Shown: positions 54,676-63,898 of the stretch, in pieces
Layout: each line of letters starts with the position of its first letter
How positions within the stretch are numbered: position 1 is the first letter of the stretch
NCBI GenBank assembly: GCA_017465085.1
Contig: JAFTWW010000008.1
Location: forward strand, 1-64,000
Source: Clostridia bacterium
GTDB lineage: Bacteria > Bacillota > Clostridia > Oscillospirales > Acutalibacteraceae
Reading direction: 5' to 3'
DNA length: 64,000 bases
Translations under genes and position numbers: made by a program
The notes under the pieces: generated by a model
Database searches by the model: none
What the model was told of the DNA's origin: nothing
The model's input: only the letters and a program-made list of their open reading frames with translations

Positions 54676-54852
54676 TCATTCGGTTTGTTGGGTTGCGGTG
54701 GCGATTATGCCAAGCTCTACCTTGGGTATTTCATCGCCACGGTAGTTGGCCTCATTGCCAATGCCCTCGGGCATATGCACAACAATAGCCATATATACGG
54801 TTTTTCCTGCTTCTAAGGATGCTTCATCGGTGGCATAATTGCTAAGCTTCAT
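54676..54852 (-). pseudogene. C-terminal fragment of a TasA-like protein
   Basis: The 58 residues 'LEAGKTVYMAIVVHMPEGIG' and 'NEANYRGDEIPKVELGIIAT' plus a short end match the C-terminal strands of TasA/CalY-type proteins. The N-terminal part is missing. It joins the truncated integrase directly, with the two frames overlapping by about 11 bp, which marks a deletion junction. It could in theory be translated from the ATG at 54852. Confidence 0.7.
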
Positions 54853-55606
54853 GGCCTAATATATCCGCAAGCTTTGCGATATCCTTTTCAATGCCGTAAA
54901 ATGTGCGGGCAAACAGGTGACGCAGATTATGGGGGAATACCTTTTCGGGTGAAACGCCTGCATCAAGGCAAAGCTTTTTCATCTCCCTCCAGATATTACT
55001 GCGATCAAGGGGCTTACCGCTCTTAGTAACGAATATTATACCCGAACTGATTTTTTGTTTATCCGCATATGTGAGCAGTTTTCTTCTCAGACTGCTTACA
55101 ATGAAAACTTTCCTTGTTTTACCCTTGCAGGATACTACCGCCTCTCCCCTACGGACAGCCTCTACAGTTATACAGCTAAGCTCGCTTACCCGTATTCCCG
55201 TGCCGCATATAGTTTGCACTACCAAGGAAATTCTTTGATTGTTTTTCCTTTCGGCTGTTTTTACGATAGCCTCATATTCTGTTCTGCTAAGTTCCTTTTC
55301 CTCAGAGCAATAAGCATCACGCTGTATTTTGAACTGCTTCACACACAAATCATACCAGCCTAAAAATCTCAGAAAGGAATTGAGCGCCGCTAACATAGAA
55401 TTGGCGCTTCGGGCGGTGTAGGTTTGCTCTAATGATGCCTTATAATCCAGCACTAACGCTTTATTGATGGGACTCCCTTTAACATACTCTGCAAAGCTGC
55501 GAATATCACGCTTATACTTTTCGAGAGTTGCATTTGCTTTTTCGCTCTCAATTAAATACTTTTCAAATAATTCGATGGCCTGTTTAGTAACTATTCTTTT
55601 TTTCAT
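54842..55606 (-). pseudogene. Truncated tyrosine recombinase/integrase
   Basis: This frame of 254 aa has a SAM-like N-terminal domain (about 5-90) and the catalytic domain with Arg in 'GTGIRVSELSCI' near 140, a Lys in 'CKGKTRKVF' and 'HNLRHLFARTF' near 228-238. It stops at 'LADILGHEA', so the last helix with the nucleophilic Tyr is absent and it should be inactive. Intact relatives go on for about 25-30 residues. ATG 55606 has GGAGG eight bases upstream. Confidence 0.8.
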
Positions 55607-55781
55607 AGCAAAAACCTCCGTTTCAGATATTTGTTTGCTATTATTTTGCGCCGATACTATGGGTTTAATTCTTTTACGCAAAAAACGGAGATATAAGTAG
55701 TTTATTTTTGTTGCGTTCTGAATTGTTGACTGTGCTACTTATAATGCAAAAGTTTTCCTTCATAACATCAGCGTTCACCAC

Positions 55782-55810
55782 TTGCCCATATGGGTTATTT
55801 GTGGTATAAT
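55782..55810 (+). promoter_or_regulatory. Promoter of the YczE-type gene
   Basis: TTGCCC and a perfect TATAAT are separated by 17 bp, 46 bp before the ATG. Confidence 0.7.
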
Positions 55811-55856
55811 ATGCCATATTTGAAGCGATTAAATATCTTTTATGAGGACTGTTATT

Positions 55857-56582
55857 ATGAAAAGAATTGAAAAGGCCTCGGAGCTTATGTGGGTTTTGGG
55901 AATTATATTTGTTGCTCTCGGAGTTTCGATTTGCAATAAGGCTGACCTTGGCGTATCTATGATTGCGGCGCCTGCATTTATCGTATCCGAATCCGCACTT
56001 AACCTATGGAGCGGATTTGATGTTGGCGTTACGGAATACCTGTTGCAAGGGCTTATTCTTATAGCCATGTGCCTTATTATAAAGAAATTCAATTGGCGTT
56101 ATCTTCTGGCTTTTGCGGTAGCGGTGATTTACGGCTACACACTGAATTTGTTTTTATGGCTTTTAGGTGGCATTACCCTTAATGCCGTTTGGCTTCGCTG
56201 GGTAACACTTATTATCGGGGATGTTTTCACAGCCTTTGGCGTAGCTTGTTTTTTCCGCACCTATATGCCGCTTCAGGTTCACGAACTGTTCGTAGCCGAG
56301 CTTTGCACTAAGTTTAATCTCAACATAAGCAAGGTGAAAAGCGCTTTTGATATTTCCTTGCTTATGATATCTCTTTTACTCGCCCTAACGCTTTTCGGCG
56401 ATGTGGGCGAGTTTGATTGGAGTACCATCGGTTACTCCTCCTTTCACAGTATTGGTCTTGGTACAATAGTTACAACACTTATAAATTCACCTCTTATTTC
56501 ACTTATGGGCAGGCTCCTGGATAAGCTCTTTGGCAGAGAGCCTTACTTTACAAATCTTAAGCAAATACTTAAGAGAAGTTAA
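55857..56582 (+). CDS. YczE/YyaS-type (DUF6198) membrane protein
   Basis: This 241-aa protein has five to six transmembrane segments and begins 'WVLGIIFVALGVSICNKADLGVSMIAAPAFIVSE', the characteristic start of YczE/YitT-like proteins. The function is not established for the family. ATG 55857 follows GAGG by nine bases; an earlier in-frame ATG has no ribosome binding site. Ends at the bidirectional terminator shared with apbE. Confidence 0.8.
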   Translation: MKRIEKASELMWVLGIIFVALGVSICNKADLGVSMIAAPAFIVSESALNLWSGFDVGVTEYLLQGLILIAMCLIIKKFNWRYLLAFAVAVIYGYTLNLFLWLLGGITLNAVWLRWVTLIIGDVFTAFGVACFFRTYMPLQVHELFVAELCTKFNLNISKVKSAFDISLLMISLLLALTLFGDVGEFDWSTIGYSSFHSIGLGTIVTTLINSPLISLMGRLLDKLFGREPYFTNLKQILKRS

Positions 56583-56604
56583 ATTATGGTCAAAACAAAG
56601 CAAA

Positions 56605-56635
56605 AAGCCGCAAGGAATTCCTTGCGGCTTTATTT
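56605..56635. terminator. Bidirectional terminator
   Basis: AAAGCCGCAAGGAA / TTCCTTGCGGCTTT is a perfect 14-bp stem between convergent genes. Confidence 0.9.
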
Positions 56636-56636
56636 A

Positions 56637-57680
56637 TTATTCATTTTCGTATGTGAAAGTGTTAAACCCATCGGAATAGAGCTGTTTCCCATCGGGAAGC
56701 ACCCACATAGCTTCAATGCCTGCAAGGTTTTCAACAAGCTCGCTACCTTCTCGGTAGGTCATATTAAAAAGGGCGGTAGATAAGGCATCTGCCTTACCTG
56801 AATCCTTGCAAATCACCGAGACCGAACGAAAATTGGTGGCGGGCATAAGGGTTTCGGGATTTATTATATGGTGATAGTTAACGCCGTTTACGGTATAATA
56901 TCTCTGATAATTACCGCTGGTGACAATACTTTTATCGGAAAGCTTAAGATAGGCTAAATAATCATCCTGCGTTTCAGGGTTTTCTACCCCTACCTTCCAC
57001 TCCTCGCCATCGGCCCTTTTGCCGATACAGCGCACATTACCGCCGACATTAAGAAGATATCCGCTGATACCCTTTTGCTCTAAATAAAGGGCTATTTGCT
57101 CGGTTGCATAACCTTTGGCAATAGCGCCCACATCCAAGGACATTTTGCTATCCTTAAGATAAACCGTGGATTTTTCCCTATTTATAATCAAATCATTTAT
57201 ATCGGTATGCTTTGCCGCCTCCTTTAGCCTATCCATAGGCGGAAGCGAGGCTTTATTCGGGTTATTTATACCCTCGGTTCTGTAATCGTGCCAAATGGAA
57301 AGCACGCTACCCATAGCAACATTCATTTTGCCATTTGTTAGGGTATATAATTCTTTGGCGTAAAGGAGCAGGTCTATAATTTTTTTATCCACCTTAAGCT
57401 CTTTATGTACGCCATCCTCGGTATTGTTTACAGAGCAAAGATTGGTAACGCCATCATATCGGTTATAGATGTTATAAAGTTTATGATACTCGCCTAAAAG
57501 CTCTTTTATCTCATCGCAGACTAAATCAAATTCCTCTTGCGTTCCTGCATAGCCTACGATAGTTGTTGCGGTATCGAAATAATCAAAGGTATAATCCGTA
57601 TATTTAAGTTTATTCTTTTTGCAACCTGTAAGGCAGAACACTAAGCACAGCGCGGTTGCAAAAGCAATAAAGCGTTTCAT
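56637..57680 (-). CDS. apbE: FAD:protein FMN transferase
   Basis: This 347-aa lipoprotein (lipobox 'CLTGC', Cys near 20) attaches FMN to Thr/Ser of partner proteins outside the membrane, using FAD and Mg. Family motifs: 'DVGAIAKGYATEQIALYL' near 172-189, 'GYLLNVGGNVRCIG' near 194-207 and 'YHHIINPETLMPA' near 262-274, with the C-terminal Asp/Thr metal site 'KADALSTALFNM'. ATG 57680 has GGAG six bases upstream. Likely clients are the adjacent PplA-like protein and RnfG/RnfD. Confidence 0.95.
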   Translation of the reverse strand: MKRFIAFATALCLVFCLTGCKKNKLKYTDYTFDYFDTATTIVGYAGTQEEFDLVCDEIKELLGEYHKLYNIYNRYDGVTNLCSVNNTEDGVHKELKVDKKIIDLLLYAKELYTLTNGKMNVAMGSVLSIWHDYRTEGINNPNKASLPPMDRLKEAAKHTDINDLIINREKSTVYLKDSKMSLDVGAIAKGYATEQIALYLEQKGISGYLLNVGGNVRCIGKRADGEEWKVGVENPETQDDYLAYLKLSDKSIVTSGNYQRYYTVNGVNYHHIINPETLMPATNFRSVSVICKDSGKADALSTALFNMTYREGSELVENLAGIEAMWVLPDGKQLYSDGFNTFTYENE

Positions 57681-57691
57681 ATATAACTCCA

Positions 57692-57728
57692 AAACAAAAA
57701 AATAAGGGGGTGCTTTTAACACCCCCGT
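57692..57728 (-). terminator. Terminator between the PplA-like gene and apbE
   Basis: On the minus strand GGGGGTG / CACCCCC is followed by TTATTTTTTT. It should lower apbE transcription relative to the lipoprotein gene. Confidence 0.8.
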
Positions 57729-57738
57729 TTAAGCCAAA

Positions 57739-58755
57739 TTATTTTACAGTAGCGGCCTTAACAGCGGCTTTAACCATATCGGAAATTGCGATGGTGCAAC
57801 CTGCAGTCTGAACAGCTTCGGTGCCGTAGCCATCCTTTTCAAGACCTGCAATTTCGTCTGCGGTTTTACCAACAAGGGCGGCATCGAAAGCGGCGCCCTG
57901 CTCGTTCCACTCCTTAACTACGCCATCGCCGTTAAGGTCGGTACCGTGGGCGGCCATACCGTAGTTCTCACCGAGCTCAGCCTTGGTGCTTAAAGCCTTG
58001 GTGGTATCAACATCGGTAACGCCCTTGGTATCGAAAGAAACAGTGGTGGAAACAACATCGGTAGCGGCAACTACTACTTTGCCATCCTTATCAAGAACAG
58101 CAGCGGTAGCGCTTGCATTGAGCTCTACAGAGCCTGCCTTATCTTCGGTTGCATCAGCAACCTCTTCAGAAGAAACAATACCTAAGTTAAGGGTATCATC
58201 AGCGGTGGCCTTTGATTCCTTAGCATTGGCAACTGCCTTTTCAAGAGCGGTTACATAAGGAGCTACTGCCATGGTACATCCTGCGGTCTGAATATCATCA
58301 TTGCCGTAGCCATCAACAACCATAGCCTTAACCTCATCAATGGTTTTGCCCTCTACATTAGAAACAAAAGCAGCAATCTGCTCATTCCACTCTTTAACAA
58401 CACCATCTTTGTTAAGATCGGTGCCGTAAGCAGCCATACCGTAATCGGCTCCCTGCTCGCCCTTGGTTTTGAAGCTCTCGTTGGCAACGGCCTTACCCTC
58501 TGAGGTGTAATTAGCCTTGTTCAAAGCCTCATCAATAACACACTTAACTATCTTACCGCTCTCATCAACTAAAACTGCGGCAACGGTGGCGGTAACCTCG
58601 GTGTTGCCGTTGGTTTCGCCATCGGCAGAAGTGGATTTGCCATACTTGGCCGAAACGCCGAGACCAAACTTTAATTCTTTAGCGCCGCAACCTGCAAGAG
58701 TAAACAGAGATGCTACTAATAGAACTGCTAAAAATACGCTTAAGATCTTTTTCAT
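57739..58755 (-). CDS. PplA-like FMN-binding lipoprotein with two tandem domains
   Basis: This 338-aa lipoprotein (lipobox 'TLAGC', Cys near 23) has two homologous repeats (about 45-175 and 205-335). Each contains 'GENYGMAAHGTDLNGDGVVKEW' or its variant and ends with 'QTAGCTMAV' or 'QTAGCTIAI', in the place where related proteins carry the flavinylated Thr. PplA-type lipoproteins pass electrons to outside acceptors in Listeria. With apbE downstream, covalent flavinylation is likely. It has its own promoter. Confidence 0.85.
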   Translation of the reverse strand: MKKILSVFLAVLLVASLFTLAGCGAKELKFGLGVSAKYGKSTSADGETNGNTEVTATVAAVLVDESGKIVKCVIDEALNKANYTSEGKAVANESFKTKGEQGADYGMAAYGTDLNKDGVVKEWNEQIAAFVSNVEGKTIDEVKAMVVDGYGNDDIQTAGCTMAVAPYVTALEKAVANAKESKATADDTLNLGIVSSEEVADATEDKAGSVELNASATAAVLDKDGKVVVAATDVVSTTVSFDTKGVTDVDTTKALSTKAELGENYGMAAHGTDLNGDGVVKEWNEQGAAFDAALVGKTADEIAGLEKDGYGTEAVQTAGCTIAISDMVKAAVKAATVK

Positions 58756-58790
58756 TTTACATTCTCCTTAAATAAATTTAGGCTAATTCC

Positions 58791-58818
58791 ATTATACATA
58801 TTTTTGCCACATAGTCAA
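58791..58818 (-). promoter_or_regulatory. Promoter of the PplA-like/apbE genes
   Basis: On the minus strand TTGACT and TATAAT are separated by 16 bp. It lies between this gene and the Gx gene, so the lipoprotein can be expressed apart from rnf. Confidence 0.8.
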
Positions 58819-58827
58819 TAAAAATAC

Positions 58828-59337
58828 TTAAAATTTAACTTTAGCCGTATATTTAAGAACAAGGGAGCCTAAAAGGCCTACTAAAACTCCCGCAACGGTG
58901 CCTGTTATACCTAAAATTATCATATAATAACCTATCTCGGCAGTTTCCAAAACAAGCATTGCAACAAGTATCTGACCAAGATTATGAAACACTCCGCCGA
59001 GAACACTTACGCCTACCATGGAAAAACGGTCTATCCTTTTAAGCAGAGCCATTACGGCAAGGCTCAAGAGGGCGCCTGCAAGGCTATACATAAGGGTTAC
59101 CGCGTTACCGAAAAGGAGGGAGTTTAGCAATATACGAACTAAGGATACCGCCACCGCGTGCTTTAATGAAAATCGGTAAAGCACAAATACTATAATAATA
59201 TTAGGAAGGCCTATTTTTATACCCGGCACAGCCGACCATATAGGTGGGAGTAGCGCCTCCACATAGGATAGCACCAGAGCGATGGCGGTGAAGATACTGA
59301 GTGTTACTAATGTTTTTGTTTTAATTTTCATATTCAC
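58828..59337 (-). CDS. Gx transporter-type protein (heptaprenyl diphosphate synthase component I-like)
   Basis: This 169-aa membrane protein has about five helices and the motif 'PGIKIGLPNIIIVFVLYRF' near 38-56, usual for the Gx/HepS-I family that often lies beside rnf and NusG-II genes in clostridia. It is probably an energy-coupling-factor-type S component for a quinone precursor or flavin, but this is inferred from neighbours. It overlaps the NusG-II gene by 4 bp (ATGA). Confidence 0.85.
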   Translation of the reverse strand: MNMKIKTKTLVTLSIFTAIALVLSYVEALLPPIWSAVPGIKIGLPNIIIVFVLYRFSLKHAVAVSLVRILLNSLLFGNAVTLMYSLAGALLSLAVMALLKRIDRFSMVGVSVLGGVFHNLGQILVAMLVLETAEIGYYMIILGITGTVAGVLVGLLGSLVLKYTAKVKF

Positions 59338-59735
59338 ACCACCGTATCGGGACTGCCCTTATCCCCTGCTCCTGTAATTTTTACTACTATTTTGGAGGGG
59401 AGGCAGACTATAGTTTCGTTTTCTTTTGAAACCGCTTTATGCTTTACGCATATCTGATCGGGACAAAGGGCGCTTTCCATATATGCTTCACCATCCCTTA
59501 TAACAAGGGTATTGGTAATCTTATCCCCATCCTTAATGGGAACTGTGAGGTTTTGGCTTAACGGATAAGAGCCTATCTCTTCGCCGTTTTTCAAAACAAC
59601 CGCATATTCGCCTTGCTTTTGGGTGGTGAAATAGATTGCGGCAAACAAAACTAATGCCGCTATCACACCTAAAATAAGTAATATATCATTTCGGCGCCGT
59701 TTTTGCGGCGCCGTTTCTTTTGTGAATTTACTCAT
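59334..59735 (-). CDS. NusG domain II-containing protein
   Basis: This 133-aa protein has an N-terminal anchor helix (about 17-38) and a small beta-barrel of the NusG-II type ('YAVVLKNGEEIGSYPLSQN', then 'CPDQICVKHKAV' with two Cys). It lies outside the membrane. Proteins of this family accompany Rnf and flavin-based electron transfer clusters. It overlaps rnfB and Gx by 4 bp each. Confidence 0.88.
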   Translation of the reverse strand: MSKFTKETAPQKRRRNDILLILGVIAALVLFAAIYFTTQKQGEYAVVLKNGEEIGSYPLSQNLTVPIKDGDKITNTLVIRDGEAYMESALCPDQICVKHKAVSKENETIVCLPSKIVVKITGAGDKGSPDTVV

Positions 59736-60520
59736 ATTCTTTTAAGACAGTGGGTGGGACAGCCCTCAACACAGGCACCGCAATCGATACACTTATCGTA
59801 ATCAATAACGGCAAGGTTATCAACCACCTTGATAGCCTCGTTAGGACACGCCTTTTCACACTTTTTGCAGGCAATACAAGCATTGGTGCAAACCTTACGG
59901 GCAACTGCGCCCTTATCCCTGTTACTGCAAAGATTAACAACGGTTTTAACCGAGGGAACTAAGGTGATAATACCCTTGGGGCAGGTTTTAACACAAAGTC
60001 CGCAACCGATACAAATTCTACGGTCAACGCGGGCTATACCATCCATAAGGCAAATAGCCTGCACGGGACAAACGCTTGCGCAATCTCCACAGCCTAAACA
60101 GCCGTAGGTACAAGCATCGGGGCCGCCGTAGATCATAGAGGCGGCGCGACAGGAATCAACGCCCTCATAAATGGCTCTTTTAGAGGTTGCCTCGCAGGTG
60201 CCGTTACAGTGAACTACTGCCACCTTTTCGATAACATCCTCAGCCTCAACGCCTAAAACACGGGCAATATCGGCGGCAACCGAATCGGCGCCAGGTATAC
60301 AGAGATTTGTTTTTACATTGCCCTGCGCCAAGGCGGCGGCATAATCATCACAGCCTGTATATCCGCAGGCTCCGCAGTTAACACCCGGTAGGCACTCGCG
60401 GAGCTCCTTTACCTTTTCATCCTCATCAACGTGGAAAAAGTGAGAAGCCACGGTAAGCAAAACGCCCGCAATAAAGGCTACTGCCACAACAACAAGAAAT
60501 GCAATTAAAATTTCATTCAT
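59732..60520 (-). CDS. rnfB: Rnf complex iron-sulfur subunit B
   Basis: This 262-aa protein has an N-terminal transmembrane helix (about 5-27), the Fes-type cluster 'CLPGVNCGACGYTGC' near 43-57 and four CxxCxxC ferredoxin motifs ('CLGCGDCASVCP', 'CIGCGLCVKTCP', 'CIACKKCEKACP', 'CIDCGACVEGCP') between about 140 and 255. RnfB takes electrons from reduced ferredoxin. It overlaps the NusG-II gene by 4 bp and follows rnfA by 10 bp. Confidence 0.97.
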   Translation of the reverse strand: MNEILIAFLVVVAVAFIAGVLLTVASHFFHVDEDEKVKELRECLPGVNCGACGYTGCDDYAAALAQGNVKTNLCIPGADSVAADIARVLGVEAEDVIEKVAVVHCNGTCEATSKRAIYEGVDSCRAASMIYGGPDACTYGCLGCGDCASVCPVQAICLMDGIARVDRRICIGCGLCVKTCPKGIITLVPSVKTVVNLCSNRDKGAVARKVCTNACIACKKCEKACPNEAIKVVDNLAVIDYDKCIDCGACVEGCPTHCLKRI

Positions 60521-60530
60521 GGCATATTCC

Positions 60531-61127
60531 TCACTTTAATAAATTTTCTACTATTCCCGCAAAGCCGAAGAAGGACATTGACATAAATGATGCGGCAATA
60601 AGTGTTACGGGAAGACCCCTTAAGAATTTGGGTATTTTGGTTTCATCAATTCTGGAACGAACGCCCGAGAAGAGCACCATAGCAAGCAGGAAACCTAGTC
60701 CGCAACCAAGGGAGCTTACCAAGGACTGAACGAAATTATAACCATCGGTTATGTTATTGATGGTTACGCCAAGTACCGCGCAGTTGGTAGTAATAAGGGG
60801 AAGATAAACTCCAAGGCTCTTATGAAGAGCGGGAATAAATTTCTTGAGTACTATTTCGGTAAACTGAACTAACGCCGCAATAACCAAAATGAAGATAATG
60901 GTCTGCATATACTCAAGGCCCATTGTATCGAGAACAAATTTCTGAATAGGCCATGTAACCGCAGTGGCTACCAGCATAACAAAGATTACGGCAACGCCCA
61001 TACCAACTGCCTGATTAAGCTTTTTGGAAACTCCGAGGAAGGGACAGATGCCTAAGAACTGACTAAGCACATAGTTATTAACAAGAATGCTTCCTAAAAG
61101 GATACTCATTAGTAATTTTGCTTCCAT
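60531..61127 (-). CDS. rnfA: Rnf complex membrane subunit A
   Basis: This 198-aa six-helix protein carries 'NNYVLSQFLGICPFLGVSKK' near 17-36 and 'TNCAVLGVTI' near 113-122; the two Cys in these inverted half-repeats hold the membrane 2Fe-2S cluster shared with RnfE in related complexes. It is separated from rnfE by one base. Confidence 0.97.
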   Translation of the reverse strand: MEAKLLMSILLGSILVNNYVLSQFLGICPFLGVSKKLNQAVGMGVAVIFVMLVATAVTWPIQKFVLDTMGLEYMQTIIFILVIAALVQFTEIVLKKFIPALHKSLGVYLPLITTNCAVLGVTINNITDGYNFVQSLVSSLGCGLGFLLAMVLFSGVRSRIDETKIPKFLRGLPVTLIAASFMSMSFFGFAGIVENLLK

Positions 61128-61128
61128 C

Positions 61129-61809
61129 TCAAGCTTCCTCCTTTCCCATACAAGCCGAGCAATTAGCGGCAGAAGGACAGCCCTCGCAACCGAAGGATTT
61201 CTTCTTGGGAGCTCTGCCCTGAGTTATGGCGGTTACTGCGAAGATAAGCAATCCGTAAACCAAAAGTCCTCCCGGAGCCTGAGTGAAGATACCGATGGTG
61301 TGATCCTTTATAAAGGGTATTGCAATACCTGCAAAGGAGCCTGCGCCCAGAACCTCACGAACTGTGGCCATCAAAAGCAGGGCTATGGTAAAGCCTAAGC
61401 CCATACCAACGCCATCAAGAGCCGAACGGGCAACGGAATTTTTACTTGCAAACATCTCGGCGCGGCCTAAGATTATGCAGTTAACGGTAATAAGAGCAAG
61501 ATATACGCCTAAAAGCTCGTAAAGCTCGGGCAGGAAGGCGTGCATAAACATCTGAACTACCGTTACAAAGCCTGCGATAATAACTATATAGCAGGGTATT
61601 CTTACGGTATCGGGAATAACCTTACGAAGCAGGGATATTACCACATTAGAGCAGATAAGAACTGCCATTGCGGCAAGGCCCATTGCAAAAGCGCCGATAA
61701 CAGTTTGGGTAGTTGCAAGTGTGGGGCAGGTACCAAGCACCAACACGAATACGGGGTTTTCTACAAGAAGTCCCCTCAACAGAACTGAAAGATTACCGTC
61801 CTTTTTCAT
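61129..61809 (-). CDS. rnfE: Rnf complex membrane subunit E
   Basis: This 226-aa protein has six helices homologous to RnfA ('NPVFVLVLGTCPTLATTQT' near 18-36 and 'VNCIILGRAEMFA' near 114-126). The C terminus has an extra Cys-rich tail 'GCEGCPSAANCSACMG' near 207-222, known in clostridial RnfE. The start codon overlaps the rnfG stop (ATGA-type). Confidence 0.96.
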   Translation of the reverse strand: MKKDGNLSVLLRGLLVENPVFVLVLGTCPTLATTQTVIGAFAMGLAAMAVLICSNVVISLLRKVIPDTVRIPCYIVIIAGFVTVVQMFMHAFLPELYELLGVYLALITVNCIILGRAEMFASKNSVARSALDGVGMGLGFTIALLLMATVREVLGAGSFAGIAIPFIKDHTIGIFTQAPGGLLVYGLLIFAVTAITQGRAPKKKSFGCEGCPSAANCSACMGKEEA

Positions 61810-62981
61810 TACTTGGCCCTCCCTTCAATGATATTTACTGCCTCTATTACGCGGCCTACGGCGGTTACATATCCGTTAGTGGTGATAGTAGCACCGCTTA
61901 TGGCATCAATTTCTTTATAATTGGTTTCATCCTTACCGCTGAACTGGGTATAGAACTCGGGCTCAGCGCACTGAGAGCCGTAGCCCTCGCTTTCCTTCTG
62001 AGAAAGAGTCTGGCAAGCGATTATCTTGCCGCCCCTCGTAACAGAGGCCTTAATGATTATGGGCTCACCCGAAGGATTATAATAGGAATCCCCGTTTATA
62101 CCAAAGCCTGAAGCCTTAACCTCGAATACATAGTTGCCGCTTGCAGTCTTCTCTGTTTTGAGAATGGCGGCGGGCAACTCATAGGAGGATGCGCTAAAGC
62201 TATTAACCTTTGAGGAATTAACCTTTTTAGCATAATCGGCTATGAGAGTTTTTGTAGCCTCATCCGCCTCGCCTAAAACGGAGCCTGCGGAATCAATGCC
62301 ATAGAAGTTACCGTTATAGGTAATAACCATTCCGCTTCCGTTATCAGCCTTATAAACTGCGGCAACGCCTTCAAGCTCTTCAACCATAAACCAGGGTGTA
62401 AACTTACCGCCTGCCGCGTGAAGCGCGGCATCAAGGTTATCGGCTAAAATTTCCTCATCGCTTCTAAGGTCAACCGAGCCGCCGCCTAAAATAATGGCGG
62501 TGTTAAGGGCATCCTTAACGGCGTTTCTATAAGCCTCGGTTGTTCTTGTGATAGAAGCCACGGTATCTACCGAATCGATATCCTCAATCGTTTTGCCAAC
62601 AGTTTTATCACCGTAGGTCTTTTCAGCGCCAAGAGTTTCACCGCTTGCAAGACAGGTAGCACCCGTAACGGCGCCCGTTTTATCAACGCCGCACATAATA
62701 ACAAGGCCCGTTGAATAGCCAGCGGTGGTGAGCTGAACAACATATCCTCCGCTTGATTCCTCATAAACGCTTGTTACGGTATCGGGAAGCTCATAGGAGG
62801 AGATATCCACAAGGGTAAATTCCTTGCCCTCGGGCATAACCTCCAAAAGCGCCTTATTGGCGGCTGCATTTTCATTTTGCTTTATTATGGGAGCGGTTAC
62901 AAAGTTTGTAGCCGAAAGAAGAATTGCGATAACTCCGCAAATAGCAGTAAGCACTACTATACTTTTCAAATATCTGTTCAT
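61809..62981 (-). CDS. rnfG: Rnf complex FMN subunit G, with duplicated FMN-binding domain
   Basis: This 390-aa protein is about twice the usual RnfG length. It has an N-terminal helix (7-29). The second FMN-binding domain (about 240-385) ends with the canonical flavinylation motif 'DAISGATITT' near 363-372. The first domain (about 50-190) shows the equivalent position as 'DTVASITRT', where Thr remains but SGA is lost. ApbE is the expected modifying enzyme. It overlaps rnfE by 1 bp and abuts rnfD. Confidence 0.93.
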   Translation of the reverse strand: MNRYLKSIVVLTAICGVIAILLSATNFVTAPIIKQNENAAANKALLEVMPEGKEFTLVDISSYELPDTVTSVYEESSGGYVVQLTTAGYSTGLVIMCGVDKTGAVTGATCLASGETLGAEKTYGDKTVGKTIEDIDSVDTVASITRTTEAYRNAVKDALNTAIILGGGSVDLRSDEEILADNLDAALHAAGGKFTPWFMVEELEGVAAVYKADNGSGMVITYNGNFYGIDSAGSVLGEADEATKTLIADYAKKVNSSKVNSFSASSYELPAAILKTEKTASGNYVFEVKASGFGINGDSYYNPSGEPIIIKASVTRGGKIIACQTLSQKESEGYGSQCAEPEFYTQFSGKDETNYKEIDAISGATITTNGYVTAVGRVIEAVNIIEGRAK

Positions 62982-63898
62982 TACTTCTGCCCTCCAAACA
63001 CTTTACGAGGAGTCCACTTCTCGATGAAGGGGTTAAGTATATTCATAAGAAGAATTGCGAAGGATACACCCTCGGGGTAATTTCCCCAGAAACGAATAAG
63101 CACGGTGATAACACCTGCTCCCACACCGAATATTACCTTGCCCCAAGGGGTTGAGGGGGAGGTTACGTAATCGGTGGCCATAAAGATGGCGCCAAGGAGC
63201 AATCCGCCTGAAAGGATATATGCTAAAGCAACCGTTAAATCGCCCTTAACTGCAAGAGTGAAGAGGAAAACGGTGGCAACATAAACTGTGGGTATATGCC
63301 AGCTTATAACCTTTCTCACAAGCAGATAAACAAAGCCTATAAGCAAGGCAAGAGCGCTTGTTTCACCGATACAGCCGCCCACATTACCGATAAATAAATC
63401 GAGAAGAGCGGGAGTATTGCCCTCGGCAAGCTCTACCAAGGGAGTAGCGGTGGCAACGCTATCAAGGGGGAAGGCTGACTGCGCCATTGAGCCGAAGGCT
63501 ATGAGCATAAATACTCTGCCCGTTATGGCGGGGTTTACCACATTACAGCCTATGCCTCCAAAGAAGCATTTAACAATTATAATTGCAAAAAGCGAGCCGA
63601 TAACAGCCTGCCACACGGGAACATTGGCAGAAAGGTTAAGGGCTAACAGAAGACCTGTAACCACGGCGCTTAAATCACCTATGGGCAGTTCCTTCTTTAA
63701 CACTTTATAGAAAAGCGCCTCACCCAGCACAGCCGAAGCCACACAGGCAATCACTAGCCACAAAGCAGGAAGACCGAAGAGGATTACGGCTGCCACAGTG
63801 GCGGGGATAAGGGCTATAATCACATCAAGCATTATATCCTTAGTGGATTTTTTTGAGCGGATATGAGGAGAAACCGAAATATGAAGCTTTGAATCCAT
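62981..63898 (-). CDS. rnfD: Rnf complex membrane subunit D
   Basis: This 305-aa protein has about nine helices, starts with the cytosolic 'SPHIRSKKSTKDIMLDVIIALIP' and has 'GGIGCNVVNPAITGRVF' near 114-130 and 'FMATDYVTSPSTPWGK' near 238-253, the region that carries a covalent flavin in relatives. Its ATG overlaps the stop of rnfC (TAATG). Confidence 0.96.
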   Translation of the reverse strand: MDSKLHISVSPHIRSKKSTKDIMLDVIIALIPATVAAVILFGLPALWLVIACVASAVLGEALFYKVLKKELPIGDLSAVVTGLLLALNLSANVPVWQAVIGSLFAIIIVKCFFGGIGCNVVNPAITGRVFMLIAFGSMAQSAFPLDSVATATPLVELAEGNTPALLDLFIGNVGGCIGETSALALLIGFVYLLVRKVISWHIPTVYVATVFLFTLAVKGDLTVALAYILSGGLLLGAIFMATDYVTSPSTPWGKVIFGVGAGVITVLIRFWGNYPEGVSFAILLMNILNPFIEKWTPRKVFGGQK

